NCBI RefSeq assembly: GCF_001598235.1
Contig: NZ_BCYO01000004.1
Coordinates: 1 to 64,000, forward strand
From: Polaromonas jejuensis NBRC 106434
Lineage (GTDB): Bacteria > Pseudomonadota > Gammaproteobacteria > Burkholderiales > Burkholderiaceae_C
DNA: 64,000 nucleotides
Direction: 5' to 3'
Position numbers and translations under genes: made by a program. Shown here piece after piece: positions 7,563 through 16,915 of this stretch (its first letter is position 1; each line of letters starts with the position of its first letter). The notes under the pieces were generated by a model. It had not been told where the DNA came from. It made no database searches and was given only the letters and a program-made list of their open reading frames with translations.

Positions 7563-8807
7563 ATGAAAAAGTCCGTTAGCAGTGAATCGCGTCGCAGGCT
7601 TCTGGCCGGTACCGGCGCTCTTGCGGCGCTGTGGCCGGTGCGCATTCTGGCCGGCGAGGTCGGCAGCTCGGGCGCGCTGGGCTTCGCCGAGATTCCCGAC
7701 GGAGCGCTTGCCGAACAGCATCTGTACGCGCTGCCAGGCAAGGTGCCGCTGATCAAGAAGACCTACCGCCCGCCCAACTTCGAGACGCCGCTCGAGTATT
7801 TCCGCACGCCGATTACCCCGAACAACGCGTTCTTCGTGCGCTATCACCTGGCCGGAATTCCCGAGGTCAAAGCTGCCGATTGGACGCTCACTGTCGGCGG
7901 CGAAAGCGCCGGGCGCGAGCTTGCATTCACGCTGGATCAGCTGAAGAAGGAATTCGAGCCTGCCGAGCTTACAGCGGTGTGCCTGTGCTCGGGCAACCGC
8001 CGCGGCCTGTTCGAGCCACATGTCACCGGTGTCGAATGGGGCGTGGGCGCGATGGGCAATGCGGTCTGGCGCGGCGTGCGCCTGAAGGACATTCTTGCCA
8101 AGGTAGGTGTCAAGAGCGATGCGCTCGAAGTGGTGTTCGACGGTGCAGACCACCCCGTCATGGACAAGACGCCTGACTTTGTCAAATCGCTGCCGGTGGA
8201 CGTCGCGCTCGACGAGAACACGCTGATTGCGTTCGAGATGAACGGCAAGCCGCTGCCGCACTGGAACGGTTTTCCCGCGCGCCTCGTCGTGCCGGGCTGG
8301 ACCGGTACCTACTGGATCAAACAATTGATAAGCGTCAGGGTCGTGTCCAAGCCCGAGGCGAACTTCTGGATGAGCACGGCCTACCGGCTGCCGCGCGGCA
8401 AGTTCAAGACGCCCAGCTTCAAGTCGCAGGTGGGCAGTGCGAACGAGCCGATCACGACCATGGTCGTGAACTCGCTGATCACATCGTTGAAGAGCGGACA
8501 GCAGATTGCCCGCGGCAAACCGATCGAGGTGAAAGGCATTGCCTGGGACGGTGGCGCGGGCATAGCCCGCGTCGACGTGTCGTTTGACCTGGGCGCGAGC
8601 TGGCAGCAAGCAAGACTAGGCCGCGACCTTGGCCGCTTCTCGTTCCGCGAATTCGCGCTCGCCGTACCGGCGCGCGAGCGCGGCGCTGTCGTGGTGATGG
8701 CGCGCGCCACCAGCCGCTCGGGAGAAACGCAGGTCGAGCAACTCATCCACAACCCCGCCGGCTATCACCACAACGTGATCCAGCGCTTGTACCTGGAGGT
8801 GGTATGA
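7563..8807 (+). CDS. sorA: Sulfite dehydrogenase, molybdopterin subunit (SorA-like)
   Basis: A 414-residue periplasmic molybdoenzyme of the sulfite oxidase family. The N-terminus SRRRLLAGTGALAALWP resembles a Tat signal, as expected for a cofactor-loaded protein. The molybdenum ligand is the Cys of LCSGNRR (about residue 142), followed by the substrate-pocket region VTGVEWGVGAMGNAVWRG; the C-terminal dimerisation domain starts near residue 300. It should oxidise sulfite to sulfate and pass electrons to the cytochrome c encoded next, whose start overlaps its stop (ATGA). The ribosome-binding site CGGAGGACATCTT is strong. A selenite/sulfoxide or other family function cannot be excluded, but SorA is the best match. 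Confidence 0.9.
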   Translation: MKKSVSSESRRRLLAGTGALAALWPVRILAGEVGSSGALGFAEIPDGALAEQHLYALPGKVPLIKKTYRPPNFETPLEYFRTPITPNNAFFVRYHLAGIPEVKAADWTLTVGGESAGRELAFTLDQLKKEFEPAELTAVCLCSGNRRGLFEPHVTGVEWGVGAMGNAVWRGVRLKDILAKVGVKSDALEVVFDGADHPVMDKTPDFVKSLPVDVALDENTLIAFEMNGKPLPHWNGFPARLVVPGWTGTYWIKQLISVRVVSKPEANFWMSTAYRLPRGKFKTPSFKSQVGSANEPITTMVVNSLITSLKSGQQIARGKPIEVKGIAWDGGAGIARVDVSFDLGASWQQARLGRDLGRFSFREFALAVPARERGAVVVMARATSRSGETQVEQLIHNPAGYHHNVIQRLYLEVV

Positions 8808-9205
8808 AGACGCCCATGCGAACCGTTGCCGCTGGACTGGCCCCCACGGTCGCCCACTGCGTGCGGCTCCCTGCCCCTCGAGGGGGCCGCGTTTCACCTT
8901 GGGGCGGCCCGGCGGTGAAACTGGCCCTTGCGCTCGCCCTGGCCGCTACCGCCGCTACTGCCGCCACCGCGCAGGAATCGATAGTCGTGCTGAAAGAGGG
9001 GCCCGGCAAGGACAAGGCGATGCAGTGTATCGCCTGCCACAGCCTTGATTACATCCAGATGAACTCGCATTTTTTAGATAAGGCCGGCTGGACCGCGTCG
9101 ATCAACAAGATGATCAACGTATTCGGCGCGCCGATTCCCAAAGAAGACGTGGAGATCATCGCGAACTACCTCGTGCAGAACTACGGCCAGCCTGCTGCCA
9201 AGTAG
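8804..9205 (+). CDS. sorB: Sulfite dehydrogenase cytochrome c subunit (SorB-like)
   Basis: A periplasmic monoheme c-type cytochrome with heme site CIACH at residues 75-79 and a C-terminal helix EDVEIIANYLVQNYG. It accepts electrons from SorA. The frame from ATG 8804, coupled to sorA by ATGA overlap, gives 133 residues, but residues ~11-37 derive from a repeat element inserted in-frame between MKTPMRTVAA and the hydrophobic core VKLALALALAATAATAATA. An in-frame GTG at 8915, at the end of the repeat, would give a normal signal peptide and a 96-residue precursor. Which start is used is unclear; the mature protein (from about QESIVVL) is the same. Confidence 0.87.
   Translation: MKTPMRTVAAGLAPTVAHCVRLPAPRGGRVSPWGGPAVKLALALALAATAATAATAQESIVVLKEGPGKDKAMQCIACHSLDYIQMNSHFLDKAGWTASINKMINVFGAPIPKEDVEIIANYLVQNYGQPAAK
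8838..8917 (+). repeat. Short palindromic repeat of Burkholderiales type inside sorB
   Basis: The segment has the blocks CCCCCACGGTCGCCCACTGC, CTGCCCCTCGAGGGGGC and CTTGGGGCGGCCCGGCGG, which I recognise as a common intergenic repeat of Comamonadaceae. Here it sits inside the cytochrome signal peptide and keeps the frame. Confidence 0.75.
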
Positions 9206-9563
9206 CTGCCTGCAGGCCATCCAGACCCTGGCGGCCGCAGGCACGACCCGTGGAGAAGTTCACTCATGCAAGGCTTGCATTTCACTGCAGACCTGTGCCC
9301 CTGCCGGGCGGGGGCGTTGGCGCCCGCCTGCCTGGAGATGAATCACCTGCGAGGCCACAGCCTCCACGGCGCCGCAGCACCACGCTACATCGACGGACCG
9401 CAAGCCGCACGCCAAGACCGCGTCGACCTGGGTGTGGCAGGTCGGCGCATACGGCGTTCCGGGAAGCGCTCGCCATCAGCCTCCCGCGCAGCTGACACAC
9501 CAGTCGCCCGGTGCCCATGCCCTGTGGCATTCACTGGCACGACGTCATGAACAGGGCAAGGCC
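9206..9563. other. Intergenic region with no intact gene
   Basis: About 360 bases between sorB and prpD. It holds the short speD-like start described separately and otherwise only frames that resemble nothing I know. No terminator with a clear T-run is visible on either strand. Confidence 0.5.
9266..9340 (+). pseudogene. Possible N-terminal scrap of a SpeD-like (AdoMet decarboxylase) gene
   Basis: ATG 9266 follows GTGGAGAAGTTCACTC and begins MQGLHFTADLCPCRAGAL, which resembles the start of small AdoMet-decarboxylase-family proteins of Burkholderiales (MQGLHLTADL...). Similarity fades after about 20 residues and no catalytic serine region follows. The open frame continues to 9550 but looks random. 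Confidence 0.3.
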
Positions 9564-11015
9564 TCAGATCACATACATGTCCACATAGTCGTTGACCGCC
9601 ATCGAATCGAGCCGCTGCGGGTCCAGGCTGACCTCGGCGATGCGCTCCTGCTGCTTCTTTGGAAACCGCCGCGCCAGGTTGGTGCGGAACTTGGCCTCTA
9701 GCAGCGGCAGGCCGTCAGCGCGGCGGCGCTTGTGGCCTATCGGGTACTCGACCACGATCTCGGGCAGCACGGTGCCGTCCTTGAGCTCGACCGTCATGGC
9801 GTTGGCGATGCTGCGCTTGTCGGGGTCGTGATAGTCCTTGGTGAACTGGGGGTCCTCGACACAGCTGATCTTGTCGCGCAAGGCATCGATGCGCGGGTCG
9901 GCGGCGACCTGGTCTTCGTAGTCGGCGGCGGTGAGGCGGCCGTGGATCAGCGGTACCGCGACCATGTACTGGATGCAGTGGTCGCGGTCGGCCGGGTTGT
10001 TCAGCGGGCCTTTCTTGTCGATGATGCGTATGCAGGCCTCGTGGGTGCGAATCGTCACGCGCCGGATGTCGTTGCTGGTCTTGTTCAATTCGGCGAGCTT
10101 TGCGCGCACCGTCATTGCCGCCTCGACCGCCGTCTGGCTGTGGAACTCGGCCGGGTAGCTGATCTTGAACAGCACATGCTCCATCACGTAGCTGCCGTAG
10201 GGGCGCTGGAACTTGAAGGGCTGGCCCTTGAACAGCACGTCGTAAAAGCCCCAGGTCTTGGCGCTCAACACACTCGGGTAACCGATCTCGCCGGTGCGGG
10301 CGATCAGTGCCAGGCGCACCGCGCGGCTGGTGGCGTCGCCGGCGGCCCAGCTCTTGCGCGAGCCGGTGTTGGGCGCATGGCGGTAGGTGCGCAGTGATTG
10401 TCCGTCCAGCCAGGCCAGCGACACCGCGTTGATGATCTCGTCGCGGCTGAGGCCCAGCATGTGCGCGACCACCGCAGTGGAGGCCACCTTGACCAGCACC
10501 ACATGATCCAGGCCCACCTTGTTGAACGAGTTCTCCAGCGCGATCACGCCCTGGATCTCGTGCGCCTTGATCATGGCGGTCAGCACGTCGCGCATGGTCA
10601 GCGGCTTCCTGCCGGCGGCGACGGCCTGGCGGCTCAGCCAGTCGGCGGTGGCCAGTATGCCGCCCAGGTTGTCGCTGGGGTGGCCCCATTCGGCCGCGAG
10701 CCAGCAGTCGTTGAAGTCCAGCCAGCGGATCATGGCGCCGATGTTGAAGGCGGCCGCGACCGGGTCGAGCTGGAACTGCGTGCCCGGCACCTTGGCGCCG
10801 TTGGGCACCACGGTGCCGGGCACCACCGGCCCGAGCAGCTTGGTGCAGGCCGGGTACTCGAGGGCCTCGAGGCCGCAACCCAGTGTGTCGATCAGGCAGG
10901 TGCGCGCGGTGTCATAGGCGAGGGAGCTGTCGATGATGTACTGGCTGGCGTAGTCGGCGATGTCGACCAGCACCTGGTCGGGTTGAGGACGGATGTTGGA
11001 AATCTGATGGGACAT
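9564..11015 (-). CDS. prpD: 2-methylcitrate dehydratase
   Basis: A 483-residue protein that follows E. coli PrpD closely along its length: [90 protein letters not shown], and the end [10 protein letters not shown]. It dehydrates 2-methylcitrate to 2-methyl-cis-aconitate in propionate breakdown. The frame stays open upstream into prpB; ATG 11015 ([10 protein letters not shown]) matches the family start. It is the last gene of a reverse operon, 11 bases after prpB. Confidence 0.97.
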   Translation of the reverse strand: MSHQISNIRPQPDQVLVDIADYASQYIIDSSLAYDTARTCLIDTLGCGLEALEYPACTKLLGPVVPGTVVPNGAKVPGTQFQLDPVAAAFNIGAMIRWLDFNDCWLAAEWGHPSDNLGGILATADWLSRQAVAAGRKPLTMRDVLTAMIKAHEIQGVIALENSFNKVGLDHVVLVKVASTAVVAHMLGLSRDEIINAVSLAWLDGQSLRTYRHAPNTGSRKSWAAGDATSRAVRLALIARTGEIGYPSVLSAKTWGFYDVLFKGQPFKFQRPYGSYVMEHVLFKISYPAEFHSQTAVEAAMTVRAKLAELNKTSNDIRRVTIRTHEACIRIIDKKGPLNNPADRDHCIQYMVAVPLIHGRLTAADYEDQVAADPRIDALRDKISCVEDPQFTKDYHDPDKRSIANAMTVELKDGTVLPEIVVEYPIGHKRRRADGLPLLEAKFRTNLARRFPKKQQERIAEVSLDPQRLDSMAVNDYVDMYVI

Positions 11016-11026
11016 GGAATTTCTGC

Positions 11027-11926
11027 TTACTTTTTGGAGGCGAAGAGCGCGTCGAGTTTTTGCTCGTACGCGTGATAGTCGAGGTAGTCGTACAGGTCGG
11101 CCCGCGTCTGCATGGTCGGTATGGCCGCTCGCTGGTGGCCGTCGCGGCGCAACACCTGGTAAAAATTCAAGGCCGCGGCATTCATGGCGCGGTAGGCGCC
11201 GCAGCAATAGAGCGCCATGTCGACCTCGACCGAGCGGAGTTCGTCGAGCGAGAAGATGGGCGTCGCGCCAAACTCGGTGAGGTTGGCCAGTACCGGCCGC
11301 TGCACCGCCTTTTTGACCTGGCCGTACATCGCCAGTTCGGTCATGGCCTCCGGGAAAATCATGTCGGCACCGGCCTCGGCGTAGGCGCAGGCGCGGTCGA
11401 TCGCGGCCTGCAGGCCAAGCGTCGCGGCCGCGTCGGTGCGGGCCATGATCACAAAGCTGTCATCGGTGCGGGCGTCGACGGCGGCCTTGATGCGGTCCAC
11501 CATCTCGGCCGTGTCCACCAGTTCCTTGCCCGGCCGGTGGCCGCAGCGCTTCTGGCTGACCTGATCTTCCAGGTGCACGGCGGCGGCGCCGGCCTTGATG
11601 AACGACCGGATGGTGCGGGCGATGTTGAAGGCGCCGCCCCAGCCGGTGTCGATGTCCACCAGCACCGGCAAGGTGGTAGCGTCGGTGATTCGGCGCACAT
11701 CCACCAGCACGTCTTCCATGGTGCTGATGCCCAGGTCAGGCATGCCCAGCGAGTTGGCGGCCACCCCGCCGCCCGAGACATACAGGGCCTGAAAGCCGCA
11801 GGCCTCTGCCATGCGCGCGGTGTAGGCCGTGATGGCGCCGACGATCTGGAGCGGCGCCGCATCGGCGACTGCCGCGCGAAAGGCTGTGCCTGCAGAGACG
11901 CGTGGCAAGGAGGTCTGCATGCTCAT
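11027..11926 (-). CDS. prpB: Methylisocitrate lyase
   Basis: A 299-residue protein of the isocitrate lyase/PEP mutase superfamily. It has the active-site loop KRCGHRPGK with Cys at about residue 128, metal-binding DIDTGWGG and HLEDQVSQK, and MARTDA. It splits 2-methylisocitrate to pyruvate and succinate. Its ATG overlaps the stop of the upstream Bug receptor gene (ATGA), indicating translational coupling. With PrpD downstream it gives the lower methylcitrate cycle; methylcitrate synthase (prpC) and an aconitase are absent from the operon. Confidence 0.97.
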   Translation of the reverse strand: MSMQTSLPRVSAGTAFRAAVADAAPLQIVGAITAYTARMAEACGFQALYVSGGGVAANSLGMPDLGISTMEDVLVDVRRITDATTLPVLVDIDTGWGGAFNIARTIRSFIKAGAAAVHLEDQVSQKRCGHRPGKELVDTAEMVDRIKAAVDARTDDSFVIMARTDAAATLGLQAAIDRACAYAEAGADMIFPEAMTELAMYGQVKKAVQRPVLANLTEFGATPIFSLDELRSVEVDMALYCCGAYRAMNAAALNFYQVLRRDGHQRAAIPTMQTRADLYDYLDYHAYEQKLDALFASKK

Positions 11927-12912
11927 TGGTCCGCCTTGATGCCGGCCTGACGGATCACCTTGCCGTAGCGCTCCACTTCGGCCTGCAGCAAGCTGCCGAA
12001 CTGTGCGGGCGAGCCGCCTGCCGTGCCAACACCGTTGATCGCGAGCCGGTCCTCCATTTCCTTGGTCGCCAGCGTTGCATTGATTTCACGGTTCAACGCC
12101 TCAACAATGGGGGCCGGCACGCCCTTGGGCGCAATCAAACCATGCCATGCCACCACGTCGTAGCCAGGCACACCGGCCTCGGCCACCGATGGGATGTCCG
12201 GAAACGCGGCAAGCCGCTTGGCTGTGCCGACGGCCAGCGCACGCAACTTGCCAGCCTTGACATGCTGCATCACGGCCTCGGTGCCCGCGAACATCATCTG
12301 CACGTTGCCGGCGATCAGGTCGGTGACGGCGGGGCCGGTGCCCTTGTAGGGCACATGCGTGGCCTTGGCCTTGGCGAGGTCCAGCATGTATTCGGTCACG
12401 ATATGAAGATGGCCGCCCTGGCCGCTGGAGCCGTAAGCGATTTTCCCGGGCTCCTTGCGCATCAGGTCCAGCAACTCGGCAAGACTCTTGACCGGCAGCG
12501 CCGCGTTGACCACCAACACATAGGCGCCGCGCGACAGCTGGATGACCGGCGTCATGTCGGCGATGGGATCGAAATTGAGCTTGTAGACGCTCGGGTTGAC
12601 GGTGTAGCTGCCCGCCACCAGCAGCAGCGTGTAGCCGTCCGGCGGCGATTTGAGCGCCAGCTCCGTCCCCAGGTTACCTCCGGCGCCGGGACGGTTTTCA
12701 ACGATCACGGGCTGTTTCAGACGCTCGCCCAGCTTGGTGGCCACCACGCGCGCGATGTAGTCGGTGCCGCCGCCAGGGGCAAATGGCGCAATGATCTTGA
12801 TGGGCTTCGCCGGGAAGGTTCCGCTTTGCGCAAAACCGGCAGGCGCGGCAACTGCTCCCAGGGCGCCAACCGCCAAGGTGCCGAAATCGCGACGCGTGAT
12901 GACTGGCTTCAT
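11923..12912 (-). CDS. Bug-family tripartite tricarboxylate transporter receptor, first gene of the prp operon
   Basis: A 329-residue periplasmic solute-binding protein. It has a Tat-like or Sec signal ([20 protein letters not shown], cleavage near GFA-QS), then [54 protein letters not shown] and [14 protein letters not shown], all typical of Bug proteins. Start at ATG 12912 with TAAGGAGACCTGAT before it. It is the first gene after a sigma-54 promoter and is coupled to prpB, so the ligand may be a tricarboxylate of the pathway such as 2-methylcitrate (inference). No TctA or TctB membrane genes are nearby. Confidence 0.93.
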   Translation of the reverse strand: MKPVITRRDFGTLAVGALGAVAAPAGFAQSGTFPAKPIKIIAPFAPGGGTDYIARVVATKLGERLKQPVIVENRPGAGGNLGTELALKSPPDGYTLLLVAGSYTVNPSVYKLNFDPIADMTPVIQLSRGAYVLVVNAALPVKSLAELLDLMRKEPGKIAYGSSGQGGHLHIVTEYMLDLAKAKATHVPYKGTGPAVTDLIAGNVQMMFAGTEAVMQHVKAGKLRALAVGTAKRLAAFPDIPSVAEAGVPGYDVVAWHGLIAPKGVPAPIVEALNREINATLATKEMEDRLAINGVGTAGGSPAQFGSLLQAEVERYGKVIRQAGIKADQ

Positions 12913-12970
12913 ATCAGGTCTCCTTATGCTTATTGAATGGTTCGCCTCCGTTGAGAGACTGATCACTGTA

Positions 12971-12986
12971 GGCAAGAGGTGTGCCC
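12971..12986 (-). promoter_or_regulatory. Sigma-54 (-24/-12) promoter of the Bug-prpB-prpD operon
   Basis: On the reverse strand the sequence is GGGCACACCTCTTGCC, against the consensus TGGCACG-N4-TTGCW: GGCAC and TTGC are intact with exact GG-N10-GC spacing. It ends 59 bases before the operon start codon. The divergent gene is the sigma-54 activator PrpR. An inverted repeat CAATGA-N2-TCATTG at 13009-13022 lies just upstream and may be an activator site. Confidence 0.82.
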
Positions 12987-13162
12987 GCCTGATGCTCACG
13001 GTAAAAAGCAATGAAGTCATTGATTTGATTGATTATTTTTTATGCCTTTGGGGCTTGTCGTTGCGGCGTTTCATTTTTTTGTTGCAAATATGCGCATTTA
13101 TTCAAAATTGAAACCGTCGGGCCATAATCCGGACCACCCAATCAGCATTCACTGACAGCCCC

Positions 13163-15130
13163 ATGAGTCCTGAAGACACCGCCAGCCGCCATGCCGCGAT
13201 AGCGCATCATCCCGTGATCTGGGCGGTGAGCGCCTATCGTCTGACCGACATCTTTCGGGGCATCGCGCCGGAGTTCTCGGCGCAGGCCGACATCCACATC
13301 ATCAACAAAGGCTTCGCGGACGCGGTGGATGAGATTCAGGCGCGTCTTCGTCATGAGCGCTGCGATGTGATTGTGGCGGCCGGCTCCAACGGCGCCTATT
13401 TGCGCGAGCATCTGGCGCTGCCCCTGGTGCTGGTCAAGGTCGGCGGGTTCGACATCCTGGCCGCCCTGACGCGCGCGCGGCAGGTGTCGGACCGCATCGC
13501 CATCGTGACTCATAAAACCACGGCACCGGAACTGGGCAAATTCATCCGGTTGTTCGATTTGCCGATCAAGGAACGCTCCTACGAGACGGCGGACCAGGCC
13601 AGGCATTGCATCCGGGCGCTCGCGGCCCAGGGCATCGCGGTGGTGGTGGGGCCGGGGCTGGTCGCCAACCTGGCGGACGAGCTGGGCTTGCATGGCGTCT
13701 TTCTCTACTCACTTGATTCGGCGCGTGAAGCATTTTCGGACGCCGTGGAGATCGCACGCATCAAGCATGTGGAGGCCTCGCGCCATGCGCAGCTGGATGC
13801 GGTGCTGCAGCATCTGAGCGACGGCGTCGTGGCCATCGACATGACGCAGAAGGTGCTCTCCGTCAATCCGGCCATGCTGCGCCTGGCGGGCAGCCCGGAG
13901 ACACCGATGGCGCAATGGCTGGGCAAGCCGCTGCGCGAGGTGCTGCCGGCCGTTCGCGCCGGTTCGGTGCTGACGCGGGGCTGGCCCGACCTGGGCAGCG
14001 TGGAACAGGTCGGTCAGCGCACGCTGGTCATCAACCGGGTTCCGGTCTTTGAGCAAGGCGTGCAAACCGGCGCCGTCCTGACCGTCATCGATTCGGGCGA
14101 CGTCGAGCAGGTCACCAGCCGTTTGCGCCTGCACCAGCAGGTCAAGAACCGCCACGCGCGCTACCACCTGCACCAGGTGGCGGCTGTGTCGACGCGCATG
14201 AAGCAACTGATTGCCCTATGCGAAACCTATGCCAGGCGCAGCGACGCCACTGTTCTGATTTCAGGCGAAAGCGGCACTGGCAAGGAGTTGATTGCGCAGG
14301 GGATTCACAATGCCAGCCGGCGTGCCGCGGAGCCTTTCCTGGCCATCAATTGCGGGGCGTTCACGGAGTCACTGCTGGAAAGCGAACTGTTTGGCTACGA
14401 GGACGGTGCGTTCACCGGTGCCCGCCGAGGCGGAAAAGCCGGCCTGTTCGAGTCAGCGCACCTGGGCACCATTTTTCTGGACGAGATCGGGGAGATGCCG
14501 CTGGTGCTGCAGACCAGGCTGTTGCGCGTGCTGCAGGAAAAGGAGGTCATGCGGGTCGGCGGCCGCGAGTCCATTCCTGTCGACGTGCGCGTCATTGCCG
14601 CCACCCACCGGGATTTGCTGGGCATGGTGGAGGCACAGCAGTTTCGGCAAGACCTGTTTTACCGCCTGAACATCCTGCAGGTGGTGATCCCGCCGCTGCG
14701 GCAGCGTCCGGAAGATCTGGCGCTGCTGGCCGTGACGCTGTTCGATGCCGCGTTCAAGCGTGCCGGCCTGCAAGACCAGGCGCGCGACATCGTCAAGTCA
14801 GTGCTGCCATTGTTCATGTCCCACAGCTGGCCCGGCAACGTGCGGGAACTTGAAAATGCCGCCGAGCGGCTGGCCATTGGCTGCATCGCCCTCCACGGCA
14901 TACCGGGTCCGGACGATTTGCAGCGCCTGCTCCCCGAGCTGCATGGGCCGCGCGTGGCTGGCAGCGGTGCCCGGCCGCCCGCAGCGGCGGGCGAACTCAA
15001 GGCCGTCACCCGGCAAACGGAGAAAGCCCATTTGCAGAGCGTGCTGTCGGAATGCACCGGCAATCAGGCGGAAGCTGCCAAGCGGCTGGGTATCAGCCGG
15101 GCAACGCTTTGGCGCAAATTGCGCGCCTGA
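13163..15130 (+). CDS. prpR: Propionate catabolism operon regulator, sigma-54 activator
   Basis: A 655-residue activator: PrpR N-terminal ligand domain (~10-190), a PAS-like segment (~205-310), AAA+ sigma-54 domain with Walker A GESGTGKE (about residue 367) and the sigma-54 contact loop GAFTGA (about 415), and a Fis-type helix-turn-helix at the end ([21 protein letters not shown]). Known PrpR proteins sense 2-methylcitrate. It is divergent from the Bug-prpB-prpD operon, which has a clear -24/-12 promoter. The start at 13163 has no strong ribosome-binding site (ACAGCCCC), so translation may be weak. Confidence 0.96.
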   Translation: MSPEDTASRHAAIAHHPVIWAVSAYRLTDIFRGIAPEFSAQADIHIINKGFADAVDEIQARLRHERCDVIVAAGSNGAYLREHLALPLVLVKVGGFDILAALTRARQVSDRIAIVTHKTTAPELGKFIRLFDLPIKERSYETADQARHCIRALAAQGIAVVVGPGLVANLADELGLHGVFLYSLDSAREAFSDAVEIARIKHVEASRHAQLDAVLQHLSDGVVAIDMTQKVLSVNPAMLRLAGSPETPMAQWLGKPLREVLPAVRAGSVLTRGWPDLGSVEQVGQRTLVINRVPVFEQGVQTGAVLTVIDSGDVEQVTSRLRLHQQVKNRHARYHLHQVAAVSTRMKQLIALCETYARRSDATVLISGESGTGKELIAQGIHNASRRAAEPFLAINCGAFTESLLESELFGYEDGAFTGARRGGKAGLFESAHLGTIFLDEIGEMPLVLQTRLLRVLQEKEVMRVGGRESIPVDVRVIAATHRDLLGMVEAQQFRQDLFYRLNILQVVIPPLRQRPEDLALLAVTLFDAAFKRAGLQDQARDIVKSVLPLFMSHSWPGNVRELENAAERLAIGCIALHGIPGPDDLQRLLPELHGPRVAGSGARPPAAAGELKAVTRQTEKAHLQSVLSECTGNQAEAAKRLGISRATLWRKLRA

Positions 15131-15218
15131 GCGGGCCGGTTCCGGCCTTCATTCCCGGCGCGGCGGCTCATGCGGATGCGCATGCCCGGACCGCCTGGAC
15201 CGCCCCCGTTGGGCCGGC

Positions 15219-15887
15219 TTAGCGCAGATAACTCCGGTTCAAGCGTGTTTCGAGCTTTTTCTGCAGCGCTTCAAAGCTCGCGCTCATGGCCCAGTAAATC
15301 GCCGCTGCCGCGAGATACAGCGGAAAGGGCTGGAAGGTCGTCGCGATGACTTCCTTGGTGGCCAGCATCAGCTCGCTCACGGCAATCACCGACACCAGCG
15401 AGGTGTCCTTGATGAGGCTGATCAGGCTGTTGGACAGGCTGGGCACGGCCAGCCGCAAGGCTTGCGGGCCGACCACATAGCGCAGCGTTTGGGCCTGCGT
15501 GAGCCCCAGGCTGCGGGAGGCATCCCACTGGCCATGCGCCACGCCGTTGATGGCGCCGCGAATCGTCTCCGACAGGTAGGCGCCGACGTTCAGGCTCAAG
15601 CCCAGAATGCCGGCGGTGATGGGTTCAAACTGGATGCCTATGCTGGGCAGGCCGAAGTAAATCACAAACAGCTGCACCAGCAGCGGCGTGCCGCGCATGC
15701 AGCTGACATACAGTGCGGCAAACCGCGACAGGCCGGGCACCCTGGCCAGCCGCGTGATGGCCACCAGGGTGCCGATGATGGCGCCAAAAAATACGGAGGC
15801 CACGGCCAGCAGCAGCGTCCACCCCGCACCCGTGAGCATCAGGGGCAGGGCATCGCGCAGCAACTGGGGCACGCCAGAAAAATCCAT
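15219..15887 (-). CDS. Polar amino-acid (cystine-type) ABC transporter permease
   Basis: A 222-residue HisM/TcyB-type inner membrane permease with five or so membrane segments. It has RGTPLLVQLFVIYFGLP, the EAA-like loop ETIRGAINGVAHGQWDASRS, and LRLAVPSLSNSLISLIKDTS. ATG 15887 follows GGAGATTGCA. The substrate-binding protein gene lies upstream in the same direction, separated by a terminator-like hairpin; the ATPase is not in the window next to it. Its last 70 codons are duplicated in the remnant at 7280-7494. Confidence 0.93.
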   Translation of the reverse strand: MDFSGVPQLLRDALPLMLTGAGWTLLLAVASVFFGAIIGTLVAITRLARVPGLSRFAALYVSCMRGTPLLVQLFVIYFGLPSIGIQFEPITAGILGLSLNVGAYLSETIRGAINGVAHGQWDASRSLGLTQAQTLRYVVGPQALRLAVPSLSNSLISLIKDTSLVSVIAVSELMLATKEVIATTFQPFPLYLAAAAIYWAMSASFEALQKKLETRLNRSYLR

Positions 15888-15902
15888 TGCAATCTCCACA
15901 AA

Positions 15903-15928
15903 TAAAAACCCCGGCATCAAGCCGGGGT
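15903..15928 (-). terminator. Intercistronic terminator/attenuator between receptor and permease
   Basis: On the reverse strand CCCCGGC-TTGAT-GCCGGGG is followed by TTTTTATT. A partial terminator here would leave more receptor than permease message, a usual arrangement for ABC importers. Confidence 0.8.
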
Positions 15929-15993
15929 GCTTCAGACGTCGGGTGCGCTCGGGGCGCGCGGCTGAATGAATGTTACTTTGTTCCCGCCGGGTT

Positions 15994-16776
15994 TTATTTG
16001 GCGACAGGCGGTTTGCTCACGTCGCGGTCAAACCATTTGCTGGAAATTTTGGCGAAATTGCCGTCGGCCTGCAGATCAGCCAGCGCCTTGTCGATGGCGG
16101 TCTTGAACTTGGGGTTGTTCTTGACGAAAGGAATGCCGGATTTTTCCAGCTCGCCCACCGGGGCGCCGGGCTTGAGGGGTAGCTTGGTCTGCTTGACGAT
16201 GTAGGGAATCAGCAGGCTGTCGTTCAACGCTGCGTCAATGCGGCCCAATGCCAGGTCCTGCAGGTATTCCTGCGCGCCGGGATAGGTTTTGATGTCGATG
16301 CCGCCGACGGCTTTGGCCATGTCGCCAAAGTTGGTGCCCTGGCCCAGGCCAAGCTTCTTGCCTTTGAGGTCTTCCAGGGTTTTGAACTCGCGCTTTTCGT
16401 TCTTGCGGATGATCAGCTGCGGGCTGGAGACGGTGTAGGGCTCGGAGAAATCAAAGGTCTCTTTTCGCTTGTCGGTGATGCCGACCTGGTTGATGACCAC
16501 GTCGTATTTGCCGGCCTGCAGGCCCGCCAGGATGGCGCTCCACTCGCTGGTGGTGAATTCGGCCTTGACGCCCAGCTTTTGCGCCAGCGCGTTGGCAAGT
16601 TCGACTTCAAAGCCGGCCAGCTTGCCGTTTTCCTTGTAGTTAAAGGGCGGGTAAGTGCCTTCCAGGGCCACCTTGAGCGTGCCGCGCTGCTTGACGGTGT
16701 CCAGCAAATCGGCGGCACCGGCGCTCAAGGCGAGTGTGAGGAGAAGGCCGGAGGCCAGGGCTTTGCGAATATTCAT
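15994..16776 (-). CDS. Polar amino-acid ABC transporter substrate-binding protein, cystine-like
   Basis: A 260-residue periplasmic protein of the family-3 solute-binding type with a Sec signal (ASGLLLTLALSAGA). It shows GTLKVALEGTYPPFNYKENG, GFEVELANALAQKLG, WSAILAGLQAGKYDVVINQV and FDFSEPYTVSSPQLI, which resemble the cystine receptors FliY/TcyA. ATG 16776 is preceded by AAAGGTTGAAT; an in-frame ATG at 16791 has no ribosome-binding site. It forms an importer with the permease at 15219. Cystine is the best guess because of sequence resemblance; general polar amino acids remain possible. Confidence 0.92.
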   Translation of the reverse strand: MNIRKALASGLLLTLALSAGAADLLDTVKQRGTLKVALEGTYPPFNYKENGKLAGFEVELANALAQKLGVKAEFTTSEWSAILAGLQAGKYDVVINQVGITDKRKETFDFSEPYTVSSPQLIIRKNEKREFKTLEDLKGKKLGLGQGTNFGDMAKAVGGIDIKTYPGAQEYLQDLALGRIDAALNDSLLIPYIVKQTKLPLKPGAPVGELEKSGIPFVKNNPKFKTAIDKALADLQADGNFAKISSKWFDRDVSKPPVAK

Positions 16777-16915
16777 ATTCAACCTTTGCATAAGGAGGTT
16801 CTTGTTGAGACGAAAAAACGAATATTAAACCTGGCCTTGGAAGCGGAAAGCCGGCAGCCCAAAAGCCCGGGCTTGCATCAGGGCGAATGCGCCGCCTGGC
16901 TTTTGGTGGTGGCCC

